A stretch of DNA of 64,000 nucleotides from Streptococcus marimammalium DSM 18627 (GCF_000380045.1 NZ_KB904358.1:103-64102); one strand, 5' to 3'; counted from the stretch's first letter, positions 48,447 to 59,783 are shown. The notes: generated by a model not told the origin, from the letters alone. Numbers and translations are program-made.

Positions 48447-50528
48447 TTATGCATTACCACCATTTTTCTTAATAATTTCTTCTTGAACTGATTTTGGTAC
48501 ATCTTCATAATGATCAAAGACCATCATGAATGTTCCACGTCCTTGAGTTGCAGAACGAAGAATAGTTGCATATCCAAACATTTCAGCAAGTGGGACATAA
48601 GCTCGAACAATTTGTCTTGTTCCATGTGCTTCCATACCATCAACACGTCCACGACGAGCTGTTACATGCCCCATAACATCCCCAAGATTTTCCTCAGGTG
48701 CTGTAATAGTCACTAACATCATTGGCTCAAGAATAACTGGTTGAGCTGATTTGGCTGCTTCTCTTAAAGCAAGCGAAGCCGCAATCTTAAAGGCTGTCTC
48801 AGATGAGTCGACATCATGGTAAGAACCGTCATAAAGTTTTGCTTTAACGTCAACTATTGGATAACCAGCAAGGACACCGTTAGCCATAGATTCAACCAAT
48901 CCTTTTTCAACGGCTGGAACAAATTCACGAGGAACCACACCACCGACGATTGCATTTTCAAATTCGAAACCTTTACCTTCTTCGTTTGGTGTAAATTCAA
49001 TCCAAACATCACCGAACTGCCCTTTACCACCTGATTGGCGTTTAAAGAATCCACGTGCTTGTGTTGAAGCACGGAATGTTTCTCGATATGATACTTGAGG
49101 AGCACCAACATTAGCTTCTACTTTGAACTCACGACGCATGCGGTCAACAAGAACATCTAAGTGAAGTTCTCCCATACCAGAGATGACAGTTTCACCTGTT
49201 TCAGGATTTGTTTCAACACGGAAAGTAGGGTCTTCTTCTGCTAATTTTTGAAGAGCAACTCCCATCTTATCTTGATCAGCCTTAGATTTTGGCTCAACCA
49301 TCAATTGGATAACTGGTTCTGGAACTTCAATAGATTCAAGAATAACTTTTGATTTTTCATCTGTTAATGAATCGCCAGTTGTTGTATCTTTAAGACCAAC
49401 TGCAGCAGCAATATCCCCAGCATAAACTGTATCAATTTCTTGACGACTATTTGCATGCATTTGAAGAATACGACCGATACGTTCGCGTTTACCTTTTGTA
49501 GTATTCATAACATATGAACCACTATTAAGAACCCCAGAATATACACGGAAAAATGATAAGCGACCAACGAATGGGTCTGTCATAATTTTGAAAGCAAGCG
49601 CAGCAAATGGTGCATCATCAGAAGCTGGGCGAGTTATTTCTTCTTCAGTATCAGGATCAATCCCTTTAATAGCAGAAATATCAACTGGACTTGGAAGATA
49701 ATCAATAACTGCATCAAGCATCAATTGAACACCTTTGTTTTTAAAGGCAGAACCACAGAGTACTGGATAAAACTCGACATTAATTGTTGCCTTACGGATA
49801 CCAGCTTTTAATTCTGCTTCAGTGATTTCTTCGCCTTCAAGGTATTTCATGGTTAAATCTTCATCAGTTTCAGCAACTGCTTCAACTAATTTTTCACGCC
49901 ATTCCTGTGCTAATTCAAGATATTCTTCTGGAATTTCTTCTTCACGGATATCAGTTCCTAAATCATTAGTGTAGATTTCAGCTTTCATCGTAACAAGGTC
50001 GATAATACCAACGAAATCGTCTTCTGAACCAATAGGTAATTGAATTGGATGAGCATTAGCTTGTAAACGATCATGAAGAGTGCTTACCGAATAAAGGAAG
50101 TCAGCTCCTACTTTATCCATTTTGTTAGCAAATACAATACGAGGAACTTTATATTCAGTAGCTTGACGCCAAACTGTTTCTGTCTGAGGTTCCACACCTG
50201 ATTGCGAGTCAAGAACGGTTACTGCTCCATCAAGAACACGAAGAGAACGTTGTACCTCAATCGTGAAGTCCACGTGACCTGGTGTGTCGATAATGTTGAC
50301 ACGGTGGTTTTTCCATTGAGCAGTTGTTGCCGCAGAAGTGATTGTAATTCCACGCTCTTGCTCTTGTTCCATCCAGTCCATTTGTGAGGCACCCTCATGA
50401 GTTTCACCGATTTTATGAATTTTACCAGTGTAGTAAAGGATACGCTCTGTTGTTGTTGTTTTACCGGCATCAACGTGAGCCATGATACCGATATTACGTG
50501 TTTTTTCTAATGAAAATTCGCGAGCCAT
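48447..50528 (-). CDS. fusA: Elongation factor G
   Basis: The 693-residue translocation GTPase has the G1 loop [16 protein letters not shown]3 DTPGHVDF and G4 NKMDK, then domains II-V. AGGAG precedes the ATG. It follows rpsL-rpsG, but a hairpin and an extended -10 (TGATATAAT, -10 at 50564-50569 on the minus strand) in the 121-bp gap suggest partly independent expression. Confidence 0.98.
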   Translation of the reverse strand: MAREFSLEKTRNIGIMAHVDAGKTTTTERILYYTGKIHKIGETHEGASQMDWMEQEQERGITITSAATTAQWKNHRVNIIDTPGHVDFTIEVQRSLRVLDGAVTVLDSQSGVEPQTETVWRQATEYKVPRIVFANKMDKVGADFLYSVSTLHDRLQANAHPIQLPIGSEDDFVGIIDLVTMKAEIYTNDLGTDIREEEIPEEYLELAQEWREKLVEAVAETDEDLTMKYLEGEEITEAELKAGIRKATINVEFYPVLCGSAFKNKGVQLMLDAVIDYLPSPVDISAIKGIDPDTEEEITRPASDDAPFAALAFKIMTDPFVGRLSFFRVYSGVLNSGSYVMNTTKGKRERIGRILQMHANSRQEIDTVYAGDIAAAVGLKDTTTGDSLTDEKSKVILESIEVPEPVIQLMVEPKSKADQDKMGVALQKLAEEDPTFRVETNPETGETVISGMGELHLDVLVDRMRREFKVEANVGAPQVSYRETFRASTQARGFFKRQSGGKGQFGDVWIEFTPNEEGKGFEFENAIVGGVVPREFVPAVEKGLVESMANGVLAGYPIVDVKAKLYDGSYHDVDSSETAFKIAASLALREAAKSAQPVILEPMMLVTITAPEENLGDVMGHVTARRGRVDGMEAHGTRQIVRAYVPLAEMFGYATILRSATQGRGTFMMVFDHYEDVPKSVQEEIIKKNGGNA

Positions 50529-50585
50529 TAATTTAGTCTCCTATTTTATTTTTTTCTATTCTTATTATATCATTATTTAGAAAAG

Positions 50586-50613
50586 ACGGATAGGCAGGAC
50601 CTACCCGTTTTTT
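50586..50613. terminator. Hairpin between rpsG and fusA
   Basis: ACGGATAGG and CCTACCCGT pair over 9 bp with one mismatch and a 5-nt loop. On the minus strand it is followed by TCTTTTC, so it may partly terminate the rpsLG transcript before fusA. Confidence 0.55.
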
Positions 50614-50649
50614 AGTCTTAATTGATATATGGTGATATGCCAGCTAAGA

Positions 50650-51120
50650 TTACCAACGGAAGTGAGCGAATGCACGGTTTGCTTCAGCCATTTTGTGAGT
50701 GTCTTCACGTTTTTTAACTGATGCACCAGTGTTATTTGCAGCATCCATAATTTCTTTAGCAAGACGGTCTTGCATAGTGTGTTCACCACGTAAGCGTGAT
50801 GCATTAACTAACCAACGTAAACCTAGTGTTGTACGACGTTCTGGACGTACTTCCACTGGTACTTGGTAGTTAGAACCACCAACACGACGTGCACGTACTT
50901 CAAGTACAGGCATAATATTTTCCATAGCTGTTTCAAATACTTCATTAGCATCTGTTCCAGTTGCTTCTTTAATTTGATCAAATGCACCGTAAACAATACT
51001 TGAAGCTGTTCCACGTTTCCCATCAAGCATTACGCGGTTGATAAGACGTGTTACAAGTTTTGAGTGGTACAAAGGATCTGGTAATACTTCGCGCTTAGGC
51101 GCTTGGTTTTTACGACTCAT
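50650..51120 (-). CDS. rpsG: 30S ribosomal protein S7
   Basis: The 156-residue S7 starts [22 protein letters not shown] and ends FAHFRW. It nucleates assembly of the 16S 3' domain. 16 bp downstream of rpsL. Confidence 0.98.
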   Translation of the reverse strand: MSRKNQAPKREVLPDPLYHSKLVTRLINRVMLDGKRGTASSIVYGAFDQIKEATGTDANEVFETAMENIMPVLEVRARRVGGSNYQVPVEVRPERRTTLGLRWLVNASRLRGEHTMQDRLAKEIMDAANNTGASVKKREDTHKMAEANRAFAHFRW

Positions 51121-51136
51121 TTCTTATTCTCCCTTC

Positions 51137-51550
51137 TTAGCCTTTTGGACGTTTAGTACCGTATTTAGAACGGCCTTGTTTACGATCAGTAACACCTGCA
51201 GTATCAAGAGCACCACGAACAATATGGTAACGTACCCCTGGAAGGTCTTTTACACGTCCACCACGAATAAGCACAACACTATGTTCTTGTAAGTTGTGAC
51301 CAATTCCTGGAATATATGCTGTTACTTCAATAAGATTACTTAAACGAACACGAGCAAATTTACGAAGAGCAGAGTTTGGTTTCTTAGGTGTCATTGTTCC
51401 AACACGAGTCGCAACACCACGTTTTTGAGGTGAAGATAATTTAGTTTGAACTTTTTTATGACTATTGTAACCAATATTCAAAGCTGGCGAGTCAGATTTT
51501 TCTACTTTAGATTTACGTGGTTTACGTACCAACTGATTAATTGTAGGCAT
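51137..51550 (-). CDS. rpsL: 30S ribosomal protein S12
   Basis: The 137-residue S12 contains [14 protein letters not shown] and [18 protein letters not shown]. The streptomycin-determining lysines read as wild type (Lys in TPKKPNSAL; Lys in RVKDLPG). AGGAG precedes the ATG. First gene of the str operon. Confidence 0.98.
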   Translation of the reverse strand: MPTINQLVRKPRKSKVEKSDSPALNIGYNSHKKVQTKLSSPQKRGVATRVGTMTPKKPNSALRKFARVRLSNLIEVTAYIPGIGHNLQEHSVVLIRGGRVKDLPGVRYHIVRGALDTAGVTDRKQGRSKYGTKRPKG

Positions 51551-51720
51551 CTACATTCTCCTGTATTTTTTTATTTTTGGTTGACTAAGCGATTGGTGAC
51601 ATCCTTAATCTTGGTGTACTTTTGCAACATTTGTCAGCACGTCTCTGTACACTTTTGAGAGACCAAAAGTAAAAAGTACCGTCTTATATGGTAACACAAG
51701 AATAGCCATTTTGTCAATGA
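51551..51720 (-). promoter_or_regulatory. rpsL upstream region and leader
   Basis: On the minus strand TTGACA near 51710-51720 is a candidate -35, although no good -10 stands at 17 bp. A GTCTCT/AGAGAC stem (about 51640-51660) lies in the transcribed leader and might be a ribosomal-protein or attenuation structure. Confidence 0.35.
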
Positions 51721-51761
51721 TTTTATAAATAAATAAATAGAATTTCCAAAGGGAAATCCTA

Positions 51762-52577
51762 CTACTTATCAAATAGATTACCTAGTTCTACATCTATTAT
51801 CTCATTATCAATATCAATTTTAGAAATATGTAAGAGTGATTTGTAATCAAATTGATAATGTTTTTGTTGATTATTATCTGCAAAGACAGCAACCCCAACC
51901 AAAGTACTTTCAAATTCTTTTAATAAACTAATCATACCAGAAATGGTACCACCACCCTTTAAGAAATCATCAACGATTAAAACTTTACTATTTGGTTTTA
52001 AACTCCGTTTTGAAAGAAACATTTTTTCAATACGATCACTAGAACCACTCGCATAGTTGACACTTACTGTAGAGCCTTCGGTGATTTTTAAATCACGTCT
52101 GACAATGACAAATGGTACATTCAAAACATTAGCAACAGCGTTTGCTAAAGGAACACCCTTAGTTGCTACTGTCATCACCACATCTATTTTTTCTTCTCTA
52201 AACGCATCAGCCATAATACGACCAATATTTCTTAGAATTGTAGGTGTGCTTAGTAAATCTGATAAATAAATATAGCCTCCTGGAAGAATACGATCACTAT
52301 TTGACAAACTTGTAGATAGTTCTTCAGTAATGAAGCGTGCTTCTTTTTCCGAAATAGTAGGTGTAAAAATAACACCACCATTAGCACCTGTAATGGTATC
52401 AATTTTACCAATAACACTTTCTTCAAAAGCCTTTTTTATTATAGCTATATCTTCAGAGATAGAAGACTTTGCCGAGTCATATTTCTCAGAAAATGTGCTT
52501 AAACTGGTTATTTTATAAGGATTATTAATTAAATAATTAGAAATAACAACCATTCTCTCACTACGACGTAACTTCAT
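51762..52577 (-). CDS. purR: Purine operon regulator PurR (Gram-positive type)
   Basis: The 271-residue protein has an N-terminal winged helix (about 1-75) and a PRPP-binding phosphoribosyltransferase-like domain with VLIVDDFLKGGGTISGM. In lactic streptococci it activates pur genes by sensing PRPP. GAGG precedes the ATG. Confidence 0.95.
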   Translation of the reverse strand: MKLRRSERMVVISNYLINNPYKITSLSTFSEKYDSAKSSISEDIAIIKKAFEESVIGKIDTITGANGGVIFTPTISEKEARFITEELSTSLSNSDRILPGGYIYLSDLLSTPTILRNIGRIMADAFREEKIDVVMTVATKGVPLANAVANVLNVPFVIVRRDLKITEGSTVSVNYASGSSDRIEKMFLSKRSLKPNSKVLIVDDFLKGGGTISGMISLLKEFESTLVGVAVFADNNQQKHYQFDYKSLLHISKIDIDNEIIDVELGNLFDK

Positions 52578-52632
52578 CTTTTTAACCTCAAGTGTTTATT
52601 TATTATATTATACCACAGAATCAATAAAAAAC

Positions 52633-52657
52633 GAACCTTTCCTCAGAAAAAAGGTTC
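52633..52657 (-). terminator. Terminator of the yhaM cluster
   Basis: GAACCTTT (52633-52640) pairs with AAAGGTTC (52650-52657); the minus strand continues with six T. Confidence 0.75.
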
Positions 52658-52670
52658 TATTTTTCGTGAT

Positions 52671-53615
52671 TTATGATTTAAAATGAGGTTTATAGAAAGA
52701 ACGATTGTCCATAGCAAAAATTTTATTAGTCATTTCACCTGGTCCAACACTATTTAAAGCAGTTGTCATCATCATCATTTCTGCATCAATATTATCAATA
52801 AAATGAAGAATTTCTGCTTCCATAATTTTTGGTCTTACGGGACTACCATATTCTAATTGGCCATGGTGACTTAATATGAGGTGTCTTAAAACAGTCACAT
52901 CTTCCTTACTATCATCAATTCCTAATTCACCAATTACTTTGGTAATTTCTTCATCAATAAGAGCAATATGTCCAATAAGATTTCCTCTTATCGTATATTG
53001 AGTATTTTCTGATCCGGTTAACTCAATCACTTTTGCTAAATCGTGTAGCATAATACCTGCAAATAATAAGCTCTTATTAAGTGCTGGATAAATATCCCCA
53101 ATTGCATCTGCTAAGCGAACCATTGTTGCCGTGTGGTAAGAAAGACCAGATTCAAATGCATGGTGATTAGTTTTTGCTGCTGGAAAAGTGAAAAAATCCT
53201 TATCAAATTTTCGATAAAGCGATCTGACAATCCTTTGCCAAGTCGCATTCTCAATTTTAAACATCATTTGTTCTAAATAATCTTTAACATCTTCTATATT
53301 AATATCTGATTTTGGTTTAAAGTCGTTTGGGTTATTAGGTTCTCCGTGGCGTACATTTCGAAGGGTTATTTGATTAACTTGGGGTGTGCCATTATACACT
53401 TCACGACGTCCAGTCATGTGAACAATTTTTCCTGCAACAAATTCATCAACATTATAAGGTTGTGCATCCCAAAGATTACCATTAATTTCACCAGTATCGT
53501 CTTGGAAGGTCATGGCGATAAAGTCTTTTCCAGCTCTTGTTTTCCTAAGTTCTGCTGACTTAATTAAGTAAAAGCCCTCAAACGACTCGTCTTTTTTCAT
53601 TTGATTAATTTTCAT
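52671..53615 (-). CDS. yhaM: 3'-5' exoribonuclease YhaM
   Basis: The 314-residue protein joins an N-terminal OB fold (FIAMTFQDDTGEINGNLWDA, about 15-90) to an HD phosphohydrolase domain (HHAFESGLSYHTATMV and MLHDLAKVIEL). YhaM trims short oligonucleotide 3' ends. Overlaps rmuC by 11 bp. Confidence 0.93.
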   Translation of the reverse strand: MKINQMKKDESFEGFYLIKSAELRKTRAGKDFIAMTFQDDTGEINGNLWDAQPYNVDEFVAGKIVHMTGRREVYNGTPQVNQITLRNVRHGEPNNPNDFKPKSDINIEDVKDYLEQMMFKIENATWQRIVRSLYRKFDKDFFTFPAAKTNHHAFESGLSYHTATMVRLADAIGDIYPALNKSLLFAGIMLHDLAKVIELTGSENTQYTIRGNLIGHIALIDEEITKVIGELGIDDSKEDVTVLRHLILSHHGQLEYGSPVRPKIMEAEILHFIDNIDAEMMMMTTALNSVGPGEMTNKIFAMDNRSFYKPHFKS

Positions 53616-54879
53616 TATCTTCCTCGTTTTCTAAGAACGGTGTTTGGAGAAGAGATTTTGTATAATCATCTTCATAAAGTTCAATATTTCTAAGCGCACG
53701 ATCAATGGCGTTACTTCTTGTCGTTAATAATTTATCAATATTGCTACTAGCTTGATTCAATTGTTTTTGGGCAGTCTGTAAAAGACCACCAAATTTTCCA
53801 AATTCAGATTTAACATTACCCAAAACTTTACTGATGTCATCAGCATTTTTTTGAATGTTGAGTGTTTTAAAACCAACAGATAATGAATTTAAAATAGCAG
53901 ATAAGGTAGATGGTCCTGCAACAACAATATTTTCATCTCTTCTTAAACTATCAAAAAAGCTAGCATGACGTACCACCTCTGAGTAGAGGCCTTCTGTTGG
54001 TAAAAACATGATGGCAAAATTAGTTGTTTGTGGTGGATTAAGGTATTTTTGTTTGATATCCTTAGCAAAACGTTTGATACTCATCAAAAGTGATTTTCTA
54101 TAACGTTCAATCAGTTCTTTATCACCTGATTCATAGGCATCTTCAAGACGATAGTAATCTTCTAAAGGAAATTTTGAGTCAACAGGAAGATAGATATATT
54201 CTCCTTGTTGATTTCCTGGTAGTTTAATTGCATATTCAACACGGTCACTTGAGCCTTTTACAGTTGAAAATTCTCTTTCAAACTGATTTTCGGTCATTAT
54301 ATCTTCAATAATTTGACCTAGTTGTAGTTCTCCTAAAATACCTCTTGTTTTAGTGTTTGATAAAACTTTATTGAGGGTTCCGACATCTCGCGCTACTGAC
54401 TTCATCTCTCCTAAACCTTTATTAACACTTTCAAGTTGTCTAGAAACAGACTCAAAGGAAGTTTTAAGGCGGCTATGTATGGTTTTTTCTAATTTTTCTT
54501 CAACTGTTTGCCGCATCTCTTCTAAACGTTTTTCGTTGGATATTTGCATGTCTTTTACGGATTGACCAAGTGATAAAGTGATTTGTTCTAAACGTTTATC
54601 TGAGCTATCTCGATTGGCTGTAAGATTCTGATGAAGAACATCTCGCATCTCATTTAATTTCTGGTATAAATCCATCTGTAAATGATTGAGTTGTGCTTGA
54701 TAATCAATTAATTGATTTTTATCAGTCATTTTAATCTGATAAGTCAACTGCTCAAAAAAGTGTTCTAGTTGCTGATTGACTATTTTTTTCAATTGTTTTT
54801 CCAACTGGTTAATTTTGAGATAGTTTAAAATAATTACAATTAAACATAGAAAAATCAGAACGATACTAACAATTAGCAT
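53605..54879 (-). CDS. rmuC: DNA recombination protein RmuC
   Basis: The 424-residue protein has one N-terminal membrane helix, a long coiled coil (about 30-170) and the RmuC nuclease-like domain (TRGILGELQLGQIIEDI, LPVDSKFPLEDY, FLPTEGLYSEVV). RmuC limits inversions at short repeats. 1 bp after thiN. Confidence 0.95.
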   Translation of the reverse strand: MLIVSIVLIFLCLIVIILNYLKINQLEKQLKKIVNQQLEHFFEQLTYQIKMTDKNQLIDYQAQLNHLQMDLYQKLNEMRDVLHQNLTANRDSSDKRLEQITLSLGQSVKDMQISNEKRLEEMRQTVEEKLEKTIHSRLKTSFESVSRQLESVNKGLGEMKSVARDVGTLNKVLSNTKTRGILGELQLGQIIEDIMTENQFEREFSTVKGSSDRVEYAIKLPGNQQGEYIYLPVDSKFPLEDYYRLEDAYESGDKELIERYRKSLLMSIKRFAKDIKQKYLNPPQTTNFAIMFLPTEGLYSEVVRHASFFDSLRRDENIVVAGPSTLSAILNSLSVGFKTLNIQKNADDISKVLGNVKSEFGKFGGLLQTAQKQLNQASSNIDKLLTTRSNAIDRALRNIELYEDDYTKSLLQTPFLENEEDNEN

Positions 54880-54880
54880 A

Positions 54881-55513
54881 CTAACTCCTATCTTTAGATT
54901 GAATCACAATAGCATATCCGGATGAGACATCAATTGTAATCGGTTGGTTGATAAATTCATTGCTAGTGTATATTTGTTTTTTAAAAAATAATTGCTTCGT
55001 TAATTCGTATTTTGCTCCTATAATAGCAAGATGATTGTTATCATTTGTCATAAATGAGACATAAGTCATATTAGGAACTTTTTCAACAAGATGCTTACCC
55101 TTTGGATAAAAACAGATGTGATTTTGGGCATTACATAGAGTGATTTGTTCCATCATAGGATAAAGCTCAGGATCACTGGGTAAAAAAAGGTTGCTCAACT
55201 CATGGTCAATGCGGCCACCAAGAGCACCAAAAATCGTTACCTTTGCTTTAGGATATTGGCTAAAAATTAACTTTAAAGCCATTTCTGTATCCGTATCATT
55301 TTTTTCTGGTTTAGCAAGATAAAAATTTTGAGCTTCTTTTTTAATACAATCAAGCTCTGTCTCACTAACAGAATCAAAATCTCCAATTGCCATGTTCAAA
55401 GGAAGATTTTGTTCAAGTAGAAACAAACTACCACGATCAACGCCAACATAAAAATCAAAATCCCCTTGCCAAGTATCAATAATACCCCCTGTAAATAGAG
55501 CAATATTAGTCAT
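54881..55513 (-). CDS. thiN: Thiamine pyrophosphokinase
   Basis: The 210-residue enzyme transfers pyrophosphate from ATP to thiamine. Motifs GVDRGSLFLL, MAIGDFDSV, PEKNDTDTEMAL and GGRIDH are all present. It overlaps rpe by 8 bp. Confidence 0.95.
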   Translation of the reverse strand: MTNIALFTGGIIDTWQGDFDFYVGVDRGSLFLLEQNLPLNMAIGDFDSVSETELDCIKKEAQNFYLAKPEKNDTDTEMALKLIFSQYPKAKVTIFGALGGRIDHELSNLFLPSDPELYPMMEQITLCNAQNHICFYPKGKHLVEKVPNMTYVSFMTNDNNHLAIIGAKYELTKQLFFKKQIYTSNEFINQPITIDVSSGYAIVIQSKDRS

Positions 55514-56162
55514 TTAAAGCCTCACGTAAAGCTACAACACGGGCTTTAAAATCATCCTTAAAAAGATAAGAACCTGCCACAAAAACGTTAGCCCCAGCTG
55601 CTTTGGCTAATCTAATAGTTTCATGGTCAATCCCTCCGTCCACTTCAATATCAAAGCTTAAACCTTTAGCCTTTCTTAGTGCTGCCACTTTTTCTACCTT
55701 ACTCATCATCTCAGGAATAAAGGCTTGTCCTCCAAAACCAGGATTAACTGTCATGATAAGAACTTGATCAACTAGTTCTAAAACAGATTCAATCATTTCA
55801 ACAGGTGTGCCTGGATTTACCACAACCCCTGCTTTCATTCCAGCTGCTTTAATTTTTTGGAGAGCTCCGTGGATATGAGGTGTGCTTTCTACATGAATAG
55901 TCATCATGTCTGCTCCTGCTTGGGCAAACTCTTCAATATAACGTTCAGGATTAACAATCATCAAATGACAATCAAAAAACAGCTTGCTATGTTGGCGCAT
56001 ACTTGCAACAACACCTGCTCCAAAGGTAATATTAGGAACAAATTGACCATCCATGATATCAATATGAACATATTCCACATCGGTTTCTTCAATGCGTCTT
56101 AATTCTGAAGCAAAATTAGCGTAATCTGCAGACAATATTGATGGGGCAATTTTATATTTCAC
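55506..56162 (-). CDS. rpe: Ribulose-phosphate 3-epimerase
   Basis: A 218-residue TIM barrel: IAPSILSADYANF, VHIDIMDGQFVPN, MTVNPGFGGQ and EVDGGI carry the metal and catalytic residues. Pentose phosphate pathway. 8 bp after rsgA. Confidence 0.97.
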   Translation of the reverse strand: MKYKIAPSILSADYANFASELRRIEETDVEYVHIDIMDGQFVPNITFGAGVVASMRQHSKLFFDCHLMIVNPERYIEEFAQAGADMMTIHVESTPHIHGALQKIKAAGMKAGVVVNPGTPVEMIESVLELVDQVLIMTVNPGFGGQAFIPEMMSKVEKVAALRKAKGLSFDIEVDGGIDHETIRLAKAAGANVFVAGSYLFKDDFKARVVALREALND

Positions 56163-56170
56163 TTTGATTC

Positions 56171-57043
56171 CTACTTTCTTTTAATAGCTTTTTTATATGT
56201 TTCACGACGATTTTGAATTTCACTTAGCAATTGTAAGTAGCTATTATAGCGTTTTTGCCATAACTCTTCGCTTACTAAAGCATCTTTTACTGAACAACTT
56301 GGTTCATGAGTATGTGTACAACTTCTAAATTTACAGGTTAAACTGAGTTGATATATTTCTGGGAAGGCTTTATTCAAGTCTTCACTAGTTGTTATTTCGT
56401 AATCAAGTGAACTGAATCCTGGTGTATCAGCAATTTTACCATCATTAATATTATATAAACTAACTGATCTTGTAGTGTGTTTTCCTCTTCCAAGACTATC
56501 AGAAATTTTACCTGTTTCAAGTGCCAAATCAGGTGCCATTTTATTAAGTAGTGTTGACTTACCTACCCCTGTTTGCCCCATGAAAACAGTAATTTTATCT
56601 TTTAATAGCGGTAGCAATTCCTCTAACGTATATAAAAAAGGATAGCCGATTTTTTGATACTCAGTTCGCACAATATCCATTTCAGACATGTCTGATAGTA
56701 AATCGAGTTTGGTGATATAAATTATCGGTTTAATCTGTTTATATTCTAATAAAACCAAAAAACGATCCAAGAGATTGTGATTGAAATCTGGTTCTTTGCC
56801 ACTCATGATCACAACAGCTTGATCAATATTAACAATAGGGGGTCTAATTAGAGCATTTTTACGCTCTAAAATCTCTAAAATATAGCCTTCTGAATTTTCT
56901 TCTGCTGAAAAAACAACTCTGTCCCCAACATATGGCGTTTGTCCTTTCTTACGAAAATTTCCTCGTGCTCTTGTTTGATACACTTGAGCGTCCGATTCAA
57001 TATAGTAAAAACCTGCTAGAGATTTTATAATTTTTCCTTCCAA
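56171..57043 (-). CDS. rsgA: Ribosome small-subunit GTPase RsgA
   Basis: The 290-residue circularly permuted GTPase has an OB fold, ITKLDLL (G4), [13 protein letters not shown] (G1), DTPGFSS (G3) and the zinc-binding [14 protein letters not shown]. It matures the 30S subunit. First gene of the rsgA-rpe-thiN-rmuC-yhaM cluster. Confidence 0.96.
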   Translation of the reverse strand: MEGKIIKSLAGFYYIESDAQVYQTRARGNFRKKGQTPYVGDRVVFSAEENSEGYILEILERKNALIRPPIVNIDQAVVIMSGKEPDFNHNLLDRFLVLLEYKQIKPIIYITKLDLLSDMSEMDIVRTEYQKIGYPFLYTLEELLPLLKDKITVFMGQTGVGKSTLLNKMAPDLALETGKISDSLGRGKHTTRSVSLYNINDGKIADTPGFSSLDYEITTSEDLNKAFPEIYQLSLTCKFRSCTHTHEPSCSVKDALVSEELWQKRYNSYLQLLSEIQNRRETYKKAIKRK

Positions 57044-57131
57044 GTGAACTCCTTTAAAAGTGATACTTTCATTATATCAAAAAACTCAATTTGTAGCCAT
57101 TATCAATAAGGAATATCTCTTTAAAAAATCA

Positions 57132-57175
57132 AAAAGCATAGCCTATTAAATAAACATCCAATAGACAAATGCTTT
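57132..57175 (-). terminator. rsmA terminator
   Basis: AAAGCAT and ATGCTTT at the base, CTATT and AATAG inside, form an imperfect hairpin followed on the minus strand by TTGATTTTTT. Confidence 0.6.
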
Positions 57176-57229
57176 ACTTCTCTTATTATTCGTAATCATC
57201 TTGAAGAAGCAATTTTAACTTCCTTGAAT

Positions 57230-58102
57230 TTAAAGACCTTGATGTTTTAAGTGATCAGCTAATTTAGCAAATTCACTGATACTCAAGGCCTCTCCTCTAA
57301 TCTTAGGAGAAATATCAGCTTCAGTTAGTGCCTTTTCTAGTGCGTCTTTAACAGCTTCACTTTTACCAAAATAATTTGTCAAATTATTCCAAAGGGTTTT
57401 CCTGCGATGTACAAAACTGGCTTTGGTCACCTTGAAAAAGAAGTCTTCATCCAAAACCGACACCAAAGGAGTTTTTCTTCGCACCATTTTCAAAATAGCA
57501 GAATCAACATTTGGAGCAGGTACAAAGACTGTCCTAGGAACAACAAAGGCAACTTTTGCTGTCATATAATATTGAACAGCAATGGATAAACTGCCATATG
57601 CCTTAGTATTAGGTTGAGCAGAAATACGATCTGCCACTTCTTTTTGCATCATGACAACAAACTCACTAAAAGGAATTTTACTAGCAATCAAATGCATGAG
57701 AATTGGTGTTGTAATATAGTAGGGTAAGTTAGCGACAACTTTAATGGGAAGATTAGGATTTTTAAAATGTTTGATTTGACTACCTAAATCTGTTTTTAAA
57801 ATATCTTCATTAACAATAATCACATTGTCAAAATCTCTTAAAGTATCTGATAAGATGGGAACTAGGCGCTCATCAATCTCAAATGCCATGACTTCTGCTG
57901 CATTTTCAGCTAAAAACTCAGTTAATGCTCCAATTCCTGGACCAATTTCAATAACATTGACTCCTTCATCAATCTCTGCTGTTGCAACAATTTTTTGAAG
58001 AATATTAGTATCGGTTAAAAAATTTTGACCAAATGATTTTTTAAAAGTAAAACCATACCTCTCTAGAATGGCTCTTGTCACACTATAATCTGCTATTCTC
58101 AT
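57230..58102 (-). CDS. rsmA: 16S rRNA dimethyltransferase RsmA (KsgA)
   Basis: I start at the ATG 58100-58102 (290 residues), which has AAGGAAAAAC upstream; an ATG five codons earlier has none. SAM motifs [18 protein letters not shown] and [10 protein letters not shown] are clear. It dimethylates A1518 and A1519. It overlaps rnmV by 20 bp. Confidence 0.97.
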   Translation of the reverse strand: MRIADYSVTRAILERYGFTFKKSFGQNFLTDTNILQKIVATAEIDEGVNVIEIGPGIGALTEFLAENAAEVMAFEIDERLVPILSDTLRDFDNVIIVNEDILKTDLGSQIKHFKNPNLPIKVVANLPYYITTPILMHLIASKIPFSEFVVMMQKEVADRISAQPNTKAYGSLSIAVQYYMTAKVAFVVPRTVFVPAPNVDSAILKMVRRKTPLVSVLDEDFFFKVTKASFVHRRKTLWNNLTNYFGKSEAVKDALEKALTEADISPKIRGEALSISEFAKLADHLKHQGL

Positions 58103-58676
58103 GTTTTTCCTTTTCATACTTTGTTATAGACTTTTCCACATCTTTCAATAAAATCCCGAAAAGTTCTAATCGTTTTAACAGTTGTTTGCCATTGCTATAG
58201 CCAACACGTAACTCTTGCCCGAGAAATTCTCTACGTCTGCGACTATCCTTTGATAAAATCAATTTGAGACGAACAAGGTCTGACATGTTAATATCGAATT
58301 GATTGTCATCATCAAACGACTGTGTTACGCCTTTTAATGCTTTTTCCAGGTCTTCAAAGCTAGCATGTTCCACCCCAAGTGAACGCCCTTTTGTTTTAGA
58401 TTTTGGTCTTGCCTCACTTTGGTTTAAAAAGGCGTGTTTAAGGGTTGGTATAGCAGTCATAAGCCTTTTTCTAATTCGTTCTCCACTATAATCTGGATCG
58501 GTAAACACAATCACTCCTCGCAACTGATGCAAACGCTCAATCCTTTCAATATCATCTTCTGTTAGGGCGGATCCTTTTGTTTCATAGGTATCCACCTCAT
58601 AAAAACGCCTCAAATTAACTGAGTCATCCTTACCCTCAACCACAACGACTTCTTGTATCTTAATCTTCTTAGTCAA
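58083..58676 (-). CDS. rnmV: Ribonuclease M5
   Basis: The Toprim nuclease matures 5S r[17 protein letters not shown] and [15 protein letters not shown] carry the Toprim acidic residues. There is no ATG near the conserved start; the likely start is TTG (58674-58676), inside the last codons of tatD, with AGGAT upstream. That gives 197 residues, near the family norm. An upstream ATG would overlap tatD further. Confidence 0.93.
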   Translation of the reverse strand: MTKKIKIQEVVVVEGKDDSVNLRRFYEVDTYETKGSALTEDDIERIERLHQLRGVIVFTDPDYSGERIRKRLMTAIPTLKHAFLNQSEARPKSKTKGRSLGVEHASFEDLEKALKGVTQSFDDDNQFDINMSDLVRLKLILSKDSRRRREFLGQELRVGYSNGKQLLKRLELFGILLKDVEKSITKYEKEKHENSRL

Positions 58677-59442
58677 GTTTAAATATCCTTTTAGCATTTT
58701 GATAAGAAGCATCTGCCACTTCTTCCACTGATATTCCTCTTAATTCTGCAATTTTTTCTACAATATAGCGTGTATAGGCTGGCTTGTTTTCACGACCTCT
58801 TTTTGGAACAGGTGCTAAATAAGGTGCATCTGTTTCAACTAATAGTTTATCCAAAGGAATATTTTTAGCAACTTCTTGGACATCTCTCGCTTTTTTAAAA
58901 GTAACAACACCTGAAAACGAAATCATCATCCCAAGGGCAATCAATTTTTCAGCCATTTCTAATGAACCTGAATAAGAGTGCATAATACCTCCATTTTCTC
59001 CAACACCTTCTTCCTTCAAAACTTGATAAGTGTCTTCTAGAGCGTCTCTTGTGTGAATAACAAAAGGCAACCCATGGTCTTTAGCCAGTTTAATTTGTCG
59101 TTTAAAAACAGTCCTTTGAACTTCTTTTGATGCTGTCATCCAGTGGTAATCAAGGCCAATCTCACCGACAGCGACCACTTTCTCATCTGACAAATGAGAC
59201 TTCAAAAAGTCCTCAACCTCATTAGTGTATGTTCCTGCTTCTGTTGGATGCCAACCAATGGTTGAATATAAATTAGAATATTTTTTGGAAAGTTCAAGAC
59301 TTCTTTCAATCGTTTCTTGATCAAATCCAACAATATTCATCTTGATGACACCGAATTCTTTGGCGAGAGCTATTTCCTCTTCTTCACGACCCAAAAAATG
59401 AGAAACATTTAAATGAGTATGGGTATCAAAAATCTTCATCAT
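58669..59442 (-). CDS. tatD: TatD-family DNase
   Basis: The 257-residue metal-dependent hydrolase begins MMKIFDTHTHLNVSHF and has VGEIGLDYHW, FVIHTRDA, IMHSYSG and VETDAPYL. 3'-5' exonuclease involved in DNA and oxidised-nucleotide repair. No clear ribosome site. First gene of tatD-rnmV-rsmA. Confidence 0.95.
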   Translation of the reverse strand: MMKIFDTHTHLNVSHFLGREEEEIALAKEFGVIKMNIVGFDQETIERSLELSKKYSNLYSTIGWHPTEAGTYTNEVEDFLKSHLSDEKVVAVGEIGLDYHWMTASKEVQRTVFKRQIKLAKDHGLPFVIHTRDALEDTYQVLKEEGVGENGGIMHSYSGSLEMAEKLIALGMMISFSGVVTFKKARDVQEVAKNIPLDKLLVETDAPYLAPVPKRGRENKPAYTRYIVEKIAELRGISVEEVADASYQNAKRIFKLD

Positions 59443-59602
59443 TGCTATGAAATAGGTGGTTTTTCTAGTTATGCTAAAACACCTATTTTCTTCCTTTCTA
59501 ACACTTACTATAATACTTATCTATGATTGGTTTTATTTATTATATCATACTTTCTATCTTCTTTAGCTTATCTATTAAATAAGAGTTTTTCAACAAAAAA
59601 AT

Positions 59603-59632
59603 CAACAGGCTCGAGTTCCCGCTGATTTTGTT
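59603..59632 (-). terminator. rpmH terminator
   Basis: On the minus strand AAAATCAGCGGG pairs imperfectly with CCTGTTGATTTT, followed by TTTG. It follows the rpmH stop by about 17 bp. Confidence 0.7.
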
Positions 59633-59648
59633 TTCATATCTTCTGTTA

Positions 59649-59783
59649 TTATGCAGACAATACTTTGCGTCCTTTACGACGACGGCTTGCTAATACGCGA
59701 CGGCCATTTTTTGTTGCCATACGATGACGGAAACCATGCTTACGTTGACGACGAATTTTACTTGGTTGAAAAGTACGTTTCAC
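59649..59783 (-). CDS. rpmH: 50S ribosomal protein L34
   Basis: The 44-residue product starts with GTG (59781-59783) after GAGGAGG and reads [18 protein letters not shown] to GRKVLSA, the complete L34. It stands alone here, not next to dnaA/rnpA, as in other streptococci. Confidence 0.97.
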   Translation of the reverse strand: MKRTFQPSKIRRQRKHGFRHRMATKNGRRVLASRRRKGRKVLSA

